A DNA stretch of 64,000 nt, taken from the NCBI GenBank assembly GCA_018340805.1, contig JACMZG010001911.1:50782362-50846361 (forward strand), in the 5' to 3' direction. Positions within the stretch are counted from its first letter, which is position 1. Each line of letters opens with the position of its first letter. Shown piece after piece: positions 39,584-51,886 of the stretch. Source of the DNA: Microvelia longipes. Its lineage: Eukaryota > Arthropoda > Insecta > Hemiptera > Veliidae. Position numbers and translations under genes: made by a program. Below the pieces are notes generated by a model, which was not told the origin of the DNA, did not search any database, and saw only the letters and a list, made by a program, of their open reading frames with translations.

Positions 39584-39689
39584 GAATCAATGTCAATCAT
39601 GACATGACACTTTTTATTATTTAAAGTTATTGTTGTCAATTGTTAGAAATATAAGTTTTCATTCTTGCATTTAAATTGAAGATCTAACA
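39579..39689 (+). repeat. 3' LTR of the gypsy element
   Basis: Identical to the 5' LTR. Followed by AGAC, the target duplication. Confidence 0.95.
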
Positions 39690-39810
39690 AGACAAAAACA
39701 ATAATTATTTGTTCTTTTTTTGACAAAAGGTGGAAAATGTAAACAAAGCAAAAACCCAGGTTTGTATATTACGATTGTTTTGTAATAATAAAAATTAATT
39801 AAAAAAACAC

Positions 39811-40240
39811 CTATTAACTTTGATTACTGGTAATTTTGTCCTATACATGGGTAATAATATAATATTGGTATTGATCAAAACTGTGTTAAACTAGGAAGTT
39901 TATCCAAAGGAATAAACTTCTTAAGGATAAACTACTTTTTCTTTAGGTATTTTTTTGGCTTTCCAACGATATTCATAACTTATTTTATACTTTGTGAGTT
40001 AAAGCATGTTTTTCAAAGCAACATACGCAACCCTAAAAAAATGATTTGTGGGAGAACGGTTCAGAATTGACCCCTAGTCAATTCAACAACCATGGTTTTG
40101 TAGCCCTTGGGGCATAGAATAACCTCATTCATTTTTTTGACGTATATCATTTAACACCCGGTATATATATATAATTTATTTTTATGTACTATGTAATCAA
40201 TTTGTTTGTGAGGAATAAAGATTATTTATTTATTTAATTT
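39811..40240. other. intron sequence, no gene seen
   Basis: AT-rich DNA after the outer transposon end. 'ttaacacccggtatatata' at about 40152 resembles the end 'aaaacaccctgtatata' at 10825. Confidence 0.5.
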
Positions 40241-41740
<1,500 letters not shown>

Positions 41741-41741
41741 G

Positions 41742-44700
41742 ATGGGTAGTTGGCCTGAAGATGTTGGTATCATAGGCATGGAGCTAGTTATACCATCTAT
41801 CTATGTTTGCCAATCAGAATTAGAAGAATTCGACAATGTTTCCAAAGGCAAATACACTATAGGACTTGGTCAGGACAAGATGGGCTTCTGCTCTGACAGA
41901 GAAGACATCAACTCTCTATGTTTAACAGCCGTTACAAGGCTTATTAGGAAGCAAGGTGTTTCTTACGCTAATATTGGATATTTGTCTGTCGGAACGGAGA
42001 CACTTATTGATAAAAGTAAAAGTGTTAAAACTGTTCTCATGCAGCTGTTCAGGGATTCAAATAATACTGATGTTGAAGGTTTGTATTATTGTTATTTCTC
42101 TCAAAATTATTGTATTTAGATTTGTTTGATTTAAATCTTGAGAATGAGTGTAAATAGAGTTCATTATTAACAATGAAAAAGAAAAATTTCTCCTTAGAAT
42201 ACAATTATATTGGCAAAGTACTTTCAACCAAGCTATAGGCCATCATCAGTGCACACTTATTTAAAAATTAAGAGGAAGAAGAGTGTATATGATATAGCTT
42301 TATGTATTAGACTGTAACTCCTTTCTTTTAGGATGTTGGTTCTATTATGTCATAGCCCAAGATGTCCACTTATACCCGACTCTGCTGCCCATAGCTTAGG
42401 TTTCACTGTGTTGTAAAATAATTTAAAATCAGAAATTTACTGAAATTTGAGAATGGACCTTTGTGATTTTTTTAGATAATCTATGATCCAAGTAATGCAA
42501 TTGGTACTGTTTTGTTGTCTCACGCACAATTACATTGTGTCAATTGGTATTATTTTTGTCATCATTTGTCTCCATGGATTGTTATCTGTAGGGCTCCAGG
42601 GTATTTTTATAGTGATCTCTTTATTGTCCTAAAAAGAGGTTTACCTTATTTTTTGCATTTCTTATGTCTACACAGGTTTAGCTAAATTATTAATCTTAAT
42701 AGGAGTTTCAATTTTGACTAATGTATCCTACATTGTTATTTGACTTCCCATTAGTCTATATTTATCCAATACATGCCAACAATTCCATGTATCCATTCTA
42801 CTTGTTTTGTGAAAATTATTATTTTTTGTTTAGTCATGTTTGTCATCTTTAGTTCTTAATGAATAAAACATATTTATGGTAATAAGTCACTGTGGAATAG
42901 TTGAGATTATTTTTCTTTTCAAAACTACAACAAAGCTGTTTTTGGAATTTTATGTCTAGATTGATCAACTCATTGATATGTAGATTTTTTAAAATGTTTA
43001 TAGTGGAATAGAATCAACAAGTGACTTACTCAGGTATTTTAGGCTTTCAAAATGAGTGACAATGTCAAAAGAAGACATTTTTGACCTCTTAGGCTACTTT
43101 TGCACCTTTTTTTATTGTCATTGATAAAGGTTACTTTGTGTGACAGAAATTCAAAAAATAACTACAAAAAATTATTATTCTAAAATAAAAGAACATGGGC
43201 AATTTGTTTACTCACTATTTTGACAGTTGAAATTCATCATTCATTCTTATGTTTTGTTATCTTTACAAACTGGCAACTTTTGATAAAAAATGAACTGTTC
43301 TAAACTGGCCCAAGTTTTTGAAGTGAATTGGTTAACTTTTTTTTCATTTCACTGTATTGACGTGTTATAAAGGTTATGATTATATGTTAGTTATTATTTA
43401 CGACAAATTAGTATAAAAACAAATTCGTTTTATTTACTATTTTGGTAAATGAAATAATTTTCAGTTATATTGGTTTGTGTGTGTGTGTGTATATATTTAT
43501 TTATATTTATATATGTAGCAATGGTTCAGTTTCAAATATGAGGTGAGTTAAAGTCAAGGTAGAGAAAACATTGCCAGGGTTAATACAGAGCAAGGTTGCC
43601 TATGTTTTGGCTAGTTATTTTTAGGATCACTCTGTCAAATTTATTAAGGGAAAATATACTTTACCTAAAGATATCTTATTTAATTCATTTTTTACTTTTC
43701 CTCATTTATACCATAGAAAAAGTATTGTGCTTGCAAAAATAATGTGAAACCGGAATCATTTTTTTCAGGTGTTTTAAAGGCATCCTGAGTAGCTTTCACA
43801 AAGTTGTCTGTCTGTGTGCGTGTGTCTGTTATCGTTGTAGCTCCTAGTTTATTATGCTAGAAAGTAGAAACTTTTTACAGAAATCAGTCTACCGCCTTAG
43901 TTGTGCTGTCCAGAAAATATTTTTTATGACATTATTAACCTGCAGTAATAATTCAGCAAAATTTTTAAAAATCAACTGCTGAAAAATAATGCGATATGAT
44001 TAAAATTTGGCGCGCATGTAGCCATGTATAAGACTAACATATGTGCCAAAGTTTATTTCATTATCAGCATTAGTTCGATTTTTATCAAATGACTTGTGTA
44101 CACTTTTAAAAAATTGGAAGAAATTGGAAAACAGTCTAATTGAGTTGGAATTCGACACAAGTATACACCTTTAAATAATAAATAAGTAAACCATGTTTTG
44201 TTTTAATACAACAAGTATATCCATGACTTTTTGTTGGATTATAAAAGTTAACTAATAAAGTAAGGGGACTTTTGAGGAAAAAAAATTCTAACTTTCAAGT
44301 TATGGTAACACTATATTTTGCCTAAGTATAAAGAATAAAAATTAGGAACTAATACGTATTTATTTATAATTAAACAACGCTAAGTCAAATTGAATAAAGT
44401 TAAAGTACAACAAATTAGAAAGAAAAACATACCTCTTAATAATTACTTAGATTAAATAAATTTAAAGTTAGCCAAGGCTATTGTCACAAGATAAAAGAAA
44501 ATTAAAACTGACTACTAGGTGAATCCAAACAAACACATATCAATAGAAAAGCTGGACACAATAATAAAACGTTAGACTTAGCCTTAGTGATCCATTGTAG
44601 GAATAAGAACCATTTTTTTAATCTTAATGATCCTATAATTTTAGATCATGAGAAGAACCCCTCTAAAAGACTTTTATTAGAAGCTCTACATATAAGCAAG

Positions 44701-45440
44701 GAGAAAGCAAGCATACATTTTAAAAAAGATAGAGATTTCAATAAGTTTTACAGTGGAATCTTGAGTAATATTTAATAGTAATTAATCTAACCAATAGTAA
44801 TTAAATGATCCCTTCTTATCTAGGTTTTTCTCTATCTTTAATACCTACTCCTTTCTTCTTAATATTTATTATTTTTTTAATTCCTTTATTATATATCATT
44901 GTTATATGACATATATCAATGACAAAAGTACATTGTACTTTTTTCTTTAATAAGTATTTTAGAAATGTAGTCATTTTAAATTTTCTTTTATCTTGTGACA
45001 ATAGCTTTTGGCTTACTTTAGATTTATTTCATCTATGTAATTATTAACAGGTATGTTTTTCTTTCCCATTTGTTGTACATTAACTTTTTTAAATTTGATT
45101 CAGCATTGTTAATTCTAAATAATATTATTAGTTCCTAATTTTATTCTTTATACTACCAACATTATTGTGCTTTGAGGAAAAGGCAAAATATAGTCTTATT
45201 ATAACTTGAACATAAGATTTATTTCCTCAAAAGTGCCTTTACTTTATTACTGAACATAATGAGGATCAATAAGGAGGATTCAACTCTTAATAAAAGTTAA
45301 GCAGTATTGAGCATGGTCAGTGCTGCATGGCTAACTTCTGAGAATGAAACGGATGCATTTATCTGAGGATGAGTGAAGCAAGTCCGAAGAAGGGAGGATG
45401 AACATAGTGATATCTGTCTAATATATATCTAAATATATAT

Positions 45441-45477
<37 letters not shown>

Positions 45478-45496
45478 ACACACACATATATATATA

Positions 45497-45535
<39 letters not shown>

Positions 45536-48500
45536 TATAAATATATATAATACAGCATTTAGATAATATTTAAATTTACCAGATTATAAAATAAAATTAT
45601 AACTGTGATGTAATAAGGAAAAATGCCTGATTTTTTAATGTAAACATGTCAGTTTAAAGTTTTTAATTTATTTATTATCTCAGGGAATAATTTAGTTTTA
45701 TCTTGTAGAAAACAAATTTCCATTAATTTACTTATGTCCCCATATTTTGTATGTATCTTTTCCATAAATGTAAAATATCATGTAAAAATAAATGTATGCT
45801 ATACATAATAATATTTAAATAGCGATTCAGTATAGAGACTAGATTGCAGCGAGCCATTTGGTTATCAAATGTATTATTATTAGTTGTTTCAGTTTACGAA
45901 AATTATTGAGATGTGGAATATTCTAATAAAAGTAAACAGCATTTGTCTTTCCACAACGATATAATTGAATATACATAGCCAGCTTTTGACCATAACGATC
46001 ATCATCAGTGCCGGTGAGATGAGTCTAATTCTTCCTGGCCGGTTTCTTAGGCCACGGCTTGTAGCAGACTCATGTCTGCTACAAGCAGTGGCCTAAGAAA
46101 CCGGCCAGGAAGAATTGAAGAGAAGTGAGTCTATGTTTTCTAACTAGGTATTAGGGTCAGACTGACAGCAGGAGGCGACGGCTTGTAGCATAGCTCTCAG
46201 TAATTGCGTAGATTCCCCTCTCTCATTTATGTTCAGATTGTCAATTCTGTTCTGACTTCTTTCAATCTCTAATTTTTCTAAAAAAATCCATCTTTTGACC
46301 TTTATTTACAAAATGAAGACAACCAAATTTATGAGACCCATCAAAATGGTTTTCAAATCGTAAATGTTAATAAACATTTGCTGTTGTTCCTTGATTTATG
46401 TGCCTTTGCCCTCGTAATTGTATTTCTACCAGTTTGGCCTAAGTACTCAGCTTAGCATATGACTCAGCTTAATTTATCTATTCAAAGTACTAAAGCATTA
46501 TTTACCTGAAGAAAGCTTAATATATACTTACTACTTTTATTTGAAAGTAGATTACAGTATGGGATAATACTATGGGGTCACAGGCAACCCGAAAAACTTC
46601 TGATTAAGCGAAAATGCCTTGTAAGGATAATATCCGGGGTCCCAAGAAGGACTAAGTGCAAGCCTCTGTTTCAAAAATTAAGACTGATGACTATGACGGC
46701 TATTTTCATTTATCTTAGTCTTAAACATTTGAAAAGAGATAATAGCTTTATTAAAAATTCAGATGTTCATCAGTATGACACCAGAAACAAACATATATAT
46801 AATAACCAACATAGACTTACCAGATCTCAGACGGGTTTCTCCTACTTAGGAGTTCAGCTGTTCAACACCCTCCCGGCAGAAATTAGAAATCTTGAGGACA
46901 ATGATTTTGATAAGAAAATTAAAAATTTACTTAAGGAAAATCCTATCTATAAAATTGAAGAATTTTTTTCTTTGTTTTGAAATAATATCGATTGACGTTT
47001 GTATGTTTGCCATTGCATATCTTAAACAATAAAGCTTTTATTTATTTATTGTACCATGTAAATGACGCTTCTTATATAAAGATGGTATCGCACTGGTGGT
47101 ACAGTGCTTAAAAGAGCCCTTAATGTTTTAGAACATGAAAAGCTTACTTTGTAACAACTCTTTTTAAGTGGAAGCAATGAGCTGAGAAAGAGGGCCTAAG
47201 TAGGGGATGGAACACCACTGAAGGTTTGTCTTGGTCATTCTATATTTTTTCAGCTATAGCTTTGAGTGTCAATTAACGGTTATTTTTCTTAATAAGATTA
47301 TCGATCGTATTTAATTTATAACCATTGGCTAAAGCTATGTCGTGGATAGTCCAGTTCTTTATTATGAGGTAGGTCATCAAGGGGAAAGGTTTAGGTGTCG
47401 CACTGATGATGGCCTTTAGGTAGGTTGAAAACACTTTGCCAATAAAGTTTTGTTTTTGAGAGACTTCTTTTCTTTTATTATTTCCTTTACACTAGTTTTA
47501 AGGAGTTGATATTAGGCATAACCTACAGGAGACAGCAAGTATTTTAGACTAGTCAGGTCCTTTCACAAATTCAACAAGGCTGATTGATTGTAGATGTGAA
47601 TATTTGGGATACATTACAGTATACTTTGCATCCTAACATCATCATTCTATGTATTCATTTGCATTAAATTAATGCTGATTAGATTAATTAATTAAAAGAA
47701 CATTTTGTTTTTCTACTAGTCAAAACTAAAATCCTGGGTTATTAAATTAAAGACTTTACACTAAAATGTTTACAATTTAAATGTTTTAAAATTAAGTTAA
47801 TGAGATATTTGTAGGTAAAATATATGTTTTCTAAATAAATTTGACAGGGAGTGATCCTAAAAAAATATAGATACACACACAATAATTAAAATATTAGTTA
47901 TTTTGGTTCATTAATTATTAATTAATTATTTTTGAATTGAATAGATGTGTTTTCAAACAGATAATATATAAATTTAGCAGAATATAAAATAAATTTTTAA
48001 CAGTATTAGTGAACAAATAGATAATAAAAATAATTTAGAATAGAGTAACTCCAAGCCCAGAAGGAGTTCCTCCGTAACTGCTATTTATGTTAATAAAGGC
48101 TTGTTTGTTAATTTTATTTCACTGAATTGCTAAGTATAACAGTTATACATATTTGTATTGTTCAATGTTACAGGGGTTGACACTGTAAATGCTTGTTATG
48201 GTGGTACTGCAGCTCTATTCAACGCTATTTGCTGGGTTGAGAGTAGTGCATGGGACGGTCGCTATGCTCTCGTTGTTTGTGGTGATATTGCGATATATGC
48301 CGAAGGCAATGCTAGACCTACAGGAGGAGCTGGCGCTATTGCTATGCTGATTGGTCCTCAAGCACCCCTAGTATTTGAGAGAGGGCTTAGAGCCACTCAT
48401 ATGGATCATGCCTATGATTTTTATAAACCTAATTTGGCTTCTGAATATCCAGTTGTTGACGGACGCCTTTCTATTAGGTATTTGATTTTTAATCTATTTA

Positions 48501-51397
48501 TATTACTTTATTTAGGGAAAATTGATAGTTTAGTTGATTAGAGCAGCTATTCTCAACCCTTTGCTAAAGAGAAATTGAATAAAATTATTTTTAAATAAAC
48601 TTATAAAAATTACGTAACGGGGTACCTTGGAACTCATCCTCCTAGCTCAGATAGTACATAGATTTGTTTTATTTCCAGCGGTCGCCCATCCAGGCACTGA
48701 ACACACTCGATGCTGATTAACTTTTATGATCCACCCAAAATAATAGATACACTTGTTGTATCATAACGAAACTTAGTACTTGTTTATTACAACAAGGGGT
48801 ATATTTGTACCAAATTTCAACTTAATTGGAATATTTTACATTTTTTAAATAACGTATACAAATCATTCAATAAAAATTGAACTAATGCTGATAATAAGAT
48901 AAAACTTAGCATATATGTTAGTCTTATGCATGGCTACATGCCAAATTTTAATTGGATCGCATCATTTTTCCATGTTTTTTTTCCAAATTTTTGCTGAGTC
49001 ATTATTGCAGTTTAATGATGTCATAAAACAAATATTTTCCGAATAGCACAAATTCAGCGGTAGACTGATTTTTGTACAAAAATTCAACTCTCTAGCATAA
49101 ATATGATAACTGTTATCATGGTAATATGATAACAGACACACACATACACAAACACACACGCACACACACACATACAGACAGACAATTTTGCACAAACCAC
49201 TCAAATAAGCCTTAAAAACGCCTAAAAATACATTATTCCCTCTTCATCCTAGTTTTGGATTTTTTTGCAAACACAATACTTTTCCTATATACCTTTGTTA
49301 TAAATGAGGAAAAGAAAAAATATGTAGATATACTTTTGAAGAAATTGTATTAAAAAATATTTTATTAACTTTATTTTCTACTTTAATAATAATATTGTTC
49401 CAATGTCACAATGACTAAACACTAAACATTGTATAGATTAGTCATTCATTCTTAAAAATAAATCAAATTTACACGAATAAATGGACTTCAAATTACAAAA
49501 TTTACAATGCCTCTAGTAAAAAATCTTCGAATGAGACTTTACAAATGAGAATTTCTTAATGCAGTTCCAAAAGTCAGTTTTTATCAATGTAGATATTTCC
49601 TATGGGAGATGTTCAAAGAATTTCCAGGCCATGTTGTGTGGTGCCTTGTTGGTCTTGTTGAAAGTCAGTCAATGGGCAGGGTAATTTAGTCTATTATGTT
49701 TCTCTGGTGTCGTAGTAGTGTTATTTATCTTAAGGGCAACTCGTTTGATCTCCCAAATGCCACTCCACTGACAAACCCTAGAGTTAATGCTCACACTGCA
49801 TCTAGGAAGACTTCAGTACTTCTACGCTCCCTGTTACAGGACTCCACCTGTGACAGAGTTCAAAGTTGGTCTAGTTTATTTTTATTAGTCCTACTATCTA
49901 CTCTAACTTCATTAGTCTCATCTAGCCAGCCAGCTTCTAGTTTTTATCAATCTCAAGTTCATCTAGTCTCACCAGATATTCGTTATAGTTTCTGTGCTGT
50001 GCAGTCCTGTACAGCCTGTCAGGGAGAGACTGTAAACCCCGAAACCCATTCCCATAGCCCTGACCTGAAAGCCAAAGTTTTACAAATCACCAGGAGGCGT
50101 CTTCCAAAACCAAACACAGCATTCCTGTGTAGGTTATTACCTACACTAATCTTAGGACAACATACACTGCTAAATCCCAGTCTCCACTTTCACAGTGCTC
50201 AGTCCGTAGGTTCATTATCTTTCCGACTGTCCACTGGCCCGCAGAAATTTGTCATTACATAAGCTGGAGAGAACGGAAGCATGTACTTGTCTCATACCAA
50301 ATCCAACCCTACTTTTGCTAAGCAGCCAAAGGAAACCATGTAAAACCTTGGCTGGGATGGCTGCCTTGAATTCAAGACCTCCCGAGGAAACAGAACAAGG
50401 GACAACCTTATGTAAGGTCCTTCCTTGATTGTATATGAACCCTCTACCTCCAGCTGTAAGGCGAGTACTCTACTACCTCTGAGCTTCCCATCCTTGGATT
50501 ATTAGTCTTATAGTTATTGTTATATTATTTAAAATCATTGCTACTGATTTATAGTTTTATGATATTTCTGTTTGTTTCACCCCTCCCTCCAGGAATCTAT
50601 CTGTCAATATTTTGTTTAGTTTTAATACTGATTTATTCTAATTTTTACTGTGTTGTAGGTGTTACCTGTCTGCTTTAGATCAGTGTTATCAACTGTACTG
50701 TAAGAAAGCCAGATATATAGCAGGACTGGGAGAGGCAGAGTCAAATCATGCTGTTGGCCTTAATAGCTTTGATGCCATGATATTTCACTCGCCCTACTGT
50801 AAATTAGTTCAGAAATCTCATGCAAGGATTGTACTTAACGACTTCCTTTCTACTCCTGAACACCTCATACCTGAACTCTATCCAGGTTTAGAAAAATTCA
50901 TCGGTAGTAAATTAGAAGAAAGTTATTTTGATAGAGATTTAGAAAAGGCGTTTATAGATTTTAGTAAAGATTGTTATCATAAGAAAACATTGCCTTCTTT
51001 ATTATTAAGTAATCAAGTTGGCAATATGTACACTACAAGTTTATATGGTGGTCTTGTTTCTTACTTAATAAGTAAAGGTGTTTCTGATCTAGCCGGTCAG
51101 CGCATAGCTTTATTTTCATATGGATCCGGTTTGGCTTCGTCTATGTTTTCTATGAAAATTATTGCCGGGTCCAAGTTAGACACACTGGTAAAAAATATTC
51201 AATGCACTCATGACACTCTTAAAAGTAGAACAAAAATATCCCCTAAAGACTTTGCACAAATTATGAAAATACGAGAAGAAAATCACTTAGTAGCTCCTTT
51301 TACTCCTAAAGGTTCTATAGACTTACTTTTCCCTGATACTTACTATTTAGAAAGCATAGATGAAGCCCACAGGCGCACATATAAAATTAAATCATAG
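41742..51397 (+). CDS. Hmgs: hydroxymethylglutaryl-CoA synthase, three coding exons
   Basis: Exons 41742-42078, 48174-48477 and 50659-51397, joined at GT/AG borders, give 459 residues, the usual cytosolic HMGS length. Catalytic residues are present: Glu86 in '[14 protein letters not shown]', Cys120 in '[13 protein letters not shown]' and His257 in '[12 protein letters not shown]'. The C-terminus has '[20 protein letters not shown]', 'FSYGSG' and 'DEAHRRTYK'. The enzyme condenses acetyl-CoA with acetoacetyl-CoA at the start of the mevalonate pathway. Insects do not make sterols, so in them this feeds juvenile hormone and other isoprenoids. A spliced 5' UTR or extra coding exon lies upstream (see 33557). 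AATAAA occurs near 51522. The introns are 6.1 and 2.2 kb and full of repeats. Confidence 0.97.
42182..42255 (-). repeat. PLE-terminal-like motif, inverted partner of 47393-47470
   Basis: Read on the minus strand: 'gcactgatgatggcc' ... 'ttggttgaaagtactttgcc'. It is an inverted match to 47393-47470 and shares the CTGATGA...GAAA arrangement of the motifs near 46.0 and 51.7 kb. The two copies flank 5.1 kb of the HMGS intron. Confidence 0.6.
43690..44261 (-). repeat. repA copy, first part (interrupted at 44262)
   Basis: Inverse orientation. 'ttttcctcatttatacca' and 'gtattgtgcttgcaaaaat' start it. 'acaaagttgtctgtctg', 'tttatgctagaaag' and 'agactaacatatgtgccaa' match the complements in 62835-63595. 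The copy resumes at 45243-45425 after the Penelope-like insertion. Confidence 0.75.
44262..45242 (+). mobile_element. Penelope-like foldback inserted in repA
   Basis: Inverted arms of about 250 bp (44262-about 44515 and about 44975-45242) share 'acttttgagga', 'tatattttgcc', 'attaggaactaata', 'gaaagaaaaacatacct' and 'attgtcacaagataaaag'. The centre carries a GIY-YIG-type coding remnant. Long inverted or tandem terminal repeats plus a GIY-YIG endonuclease are features of Penelope-like elements. The RT is absent. It splits a repA copy, so it inserted after repA. Confidence 0.65.
44520..44775 (+). pseudogene. GIY-YIG endonuclease C-terminal remnant
   Basis: After a broken stretch ('[16 protein letters not shown]'), the frame reads [20 protein letters not shown] then '[20 protein letters not shown]' and ends at 44775. 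The pattern 'H...NH.FN......LD.E.....RLLLEALHI' fits the C-terminal part of GIY-YIG domains in Penelope-like retroelements. The catalytic GIY and YIG motifs are missing. Confidence 0.55.
45243..45425 (-). repeat. repA copy, second part
   Basis: The complement matches 62860-63010: 'tcctcaataag', 'aatgaaacggatg', 'aagttaagcagtattgagc' and 'ggaggatga'. Together with 43690-44261 it makes one repA copy split by the Penelope-like foldback. Confidence 0.75.
45440..45545. repeat. compound (CA)n(TA)n microsatellite
   Basis: About 45 bp of CA followed by about 60 bp of TA, directly after the repA end. Confidence 0.95.
45960..46018 (-). other. hammerhead-like / PLE terminal motif, degenerate
   Basis: On the minus strand: 'cactgatgatgatcgttatg' then 'gtcaaaagctgg'. 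CTGATGA and a GATC/GGTC stem are present, but AAAA replaces GAAA. It lies just before the palindrome at 46029. Confidence 0.45.
46029..46118. repeat. ~90-bp nearly perfect palindrome
   Basis: AATTCTTCCTGGCCGGTTTC... is followed, after a central 'tcatg', by its complement with a single mismatch in each arm (about 42 bp per arm). It is GC-rich compared with the surrounding intron. It is adjacent to the PLE-like motif at 45960-46018. Confidence 0.9.
46500..47050 (+). mobile_element. 3' end of a non-LTR retrotransposon (LINE)
   Basis: One frame reads '[20 protein letters not shown]' then '[20 protein letters not shown]' and continues into the 97-residue open stretch with '[11 protein letters not shown]' and '[20 protein letters not shown]' (46687-46980). 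This is the typical C-terminal region of LINE reverse transcriptases (jockey/CR1-like). A TTTATTTATT tail at about 47033-47050 ends the copy. It is 5'-truncated, dead, and lies in the HMGS intron. Confidence 0.8.
47393..47470 (+). repeat. PLE-terminal-like motif, inverted partner of 42182-42255
   Basis: 'gcactgatgatggccttta' ... 'gtaggttgaaaacactttgcc' followed by 'aataaagttttg'. The CTGATGA core, a GGCC/GGTT stem and GAAA are in the right order for a hammerhead-like fold; stem I is not evident. Confidence 0.55.
47471..48173. other. HMGS intron sequence, nothing distinct
   Basis: AT-rich intron DNA ending in the acceptor 'atgttacag' of coding exon 2. Confidence 0.5.
48541..49325 (+). repeat. 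repA copy in HMGS intron 2, preceded by a hAT-like end
   Basis: At 48543, 'gcagctattctcaacccttt' resembles the start of the hAT MITE at 31500. RepA proper begins at about 48615 ('ggggtaccttggaactc') and runs through 'aacatatatgttagtctta', 'gctgagtcattattgcag', a CA-rich stretch with 'acatacagacagacaa' and 'cacaatacttttcctatat'. The orientation is the same as the 62.8-kb copy. The 80-residue minus frame inside is a composition artefact. Confidence 0.75.
49690..50500 (-). repeat. GC-richer element with tRNA-like head (candidate SINE-like)
   Basis: On the minus strand from about 50495: 'gaagctcagaggtagtagag' followed by 'tactcgcc' and 'gagggttcatatac' resemble the A box and B box of a tRNA promoter. 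About 700 bp of sequence that is clearly less AT-rich than the intron follows. The 188-residue plus-strand frame (49696-50262) crosses it but is Ser/Leu/Thr-rich with no recognised domain; I do not treat it as a gene. Confidence 0.35.
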
Positions 51398-51591
51398 CCT
51401 TTTATAACTAAATAATTAATTTCATAGAAAAACTTATTTATACCAATTTTTAGACATATTATTTATAAACGGTAAAGGCTTTTTATACTGTTTAGTTTTT
51501 ATAATTTAGTTCAAAAGCTAATAAAGAATAATTGTGCGTTTTGGTTTTCATTGAAGTAAAGTAATATTTTTATTAACAGAAAACTGAGCAG

Positions 51592-51850
51592 TGGAGTAAA
51601 CACAGCTAACATATAACAACACCAAAATCTCTCCACAAAACCTTTATTAAAACCAGAGCTGGCTTTCGACCTCACGATCATCATCAGTGCCTATCCAACA
51701 AATATTAAAGAAATGAAATTATTTTTATGTATTTTTAGTTCATTTCTTTAATATTTGTTGGATAGGCACTGATGATGATCGTGAGGTCGAAAGCCGGATC
51801 TGGTTTTAATAAAGGTTTTGTGGAGAGATTTTGGTGTTGTTATTTGTTAG
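51592..51850. repeat. ~260-bp palindrome with hammerhead-like motifs in both arms
   Basis: The arms (about 51600-51715 and 51738-51850) are near-perfect inverted copies around 'tatttttatgtattttta'. Each arm carries CTGATGATGATCGTGAGGTC followed by GAAAGCC (plus strand at about 51769; minus strand in the left arm). The right arm continues 'ggatctggttttaat'. It lies about 200 bp downstream of the HMGS stop codon. Confidence 0.9.
51769..51808 (+). ncRNA. candidate hammerhead-ribozyme-like motif
   Basis: In order: CTGATGA, one T, stem GATC-GTGA-GGTC (GNRA-type loop, G-C A-U U-G C-G pairs), GAAA, then AGCC-GGATCT-GGTT as a possible short stem III followed by T-T. This matches the hammerhead core layout, and hammerheads are known in Penelope-like elements. 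The extra T after the core and the lack of a clear stem I make activity doubtful. Confidence 0.35.
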
Positions 51851-51886
51851 TAATATTTTTATTAAAAGATATTAAAGAATTTTAAA

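Larger units (their letters stand above)
35628..39689 (+). mobile_element. Ty3/gypsy LTR retrotransposon (4062 bp), recent but broken
   Basis: Two identical 111-bp LTRs (35628-35738 and 39579-39689) start TGTAGG and end AACA. The element is flanked by a 4-bp duplication AGAC (35624-35627, 39690-39693). A tRNA-Trp-type primer site follows the left LTR, and a purine-rich GGAGGGGGAGTGC precedes the right one. Internal order is gag, protease, RT, RNase H, integrase, as in Ty3/gypsy. The primer site suggests the CsRn1-like group. Frameshifts break gag/pol, so this copy is not autonomous. Confidence 0.95.
34132..39810 (-). mobile_element. old DDE transposon split by a gypsy insertion
   Basis: The ends at about 34132-34212 and 39712-39810 are inverted copies. 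The left reads '...taattaatttttatcataaacctaggtttttgctttgtttacattttcc' and the right is its complement with an indel of about 20 bp. Between them lie a broken transposase (minus strand) and an intact-looking Ty3/gypsy element. Without the latter the transposon would be about 1.6 kb, normal for a Tc1/mariner-like element. It lies in the large first intron proposed for HMG-CoA synthase. Confidence 0.75.

Noticed and set aside
46029..46118. CRISPR-like or terminator-like inverted repeat
   Set aside because: Single palindrome without spacers in a eukaryotic intron; no array anywhere in the window.
49696..50262. 188-residue plus-strand frame in HMGS intron 2
   Set aside because: No recognisable domain, Ser/Leu/Thr-rich composition, and it lies in a repeat-like block read more sensibly on the minus strand.
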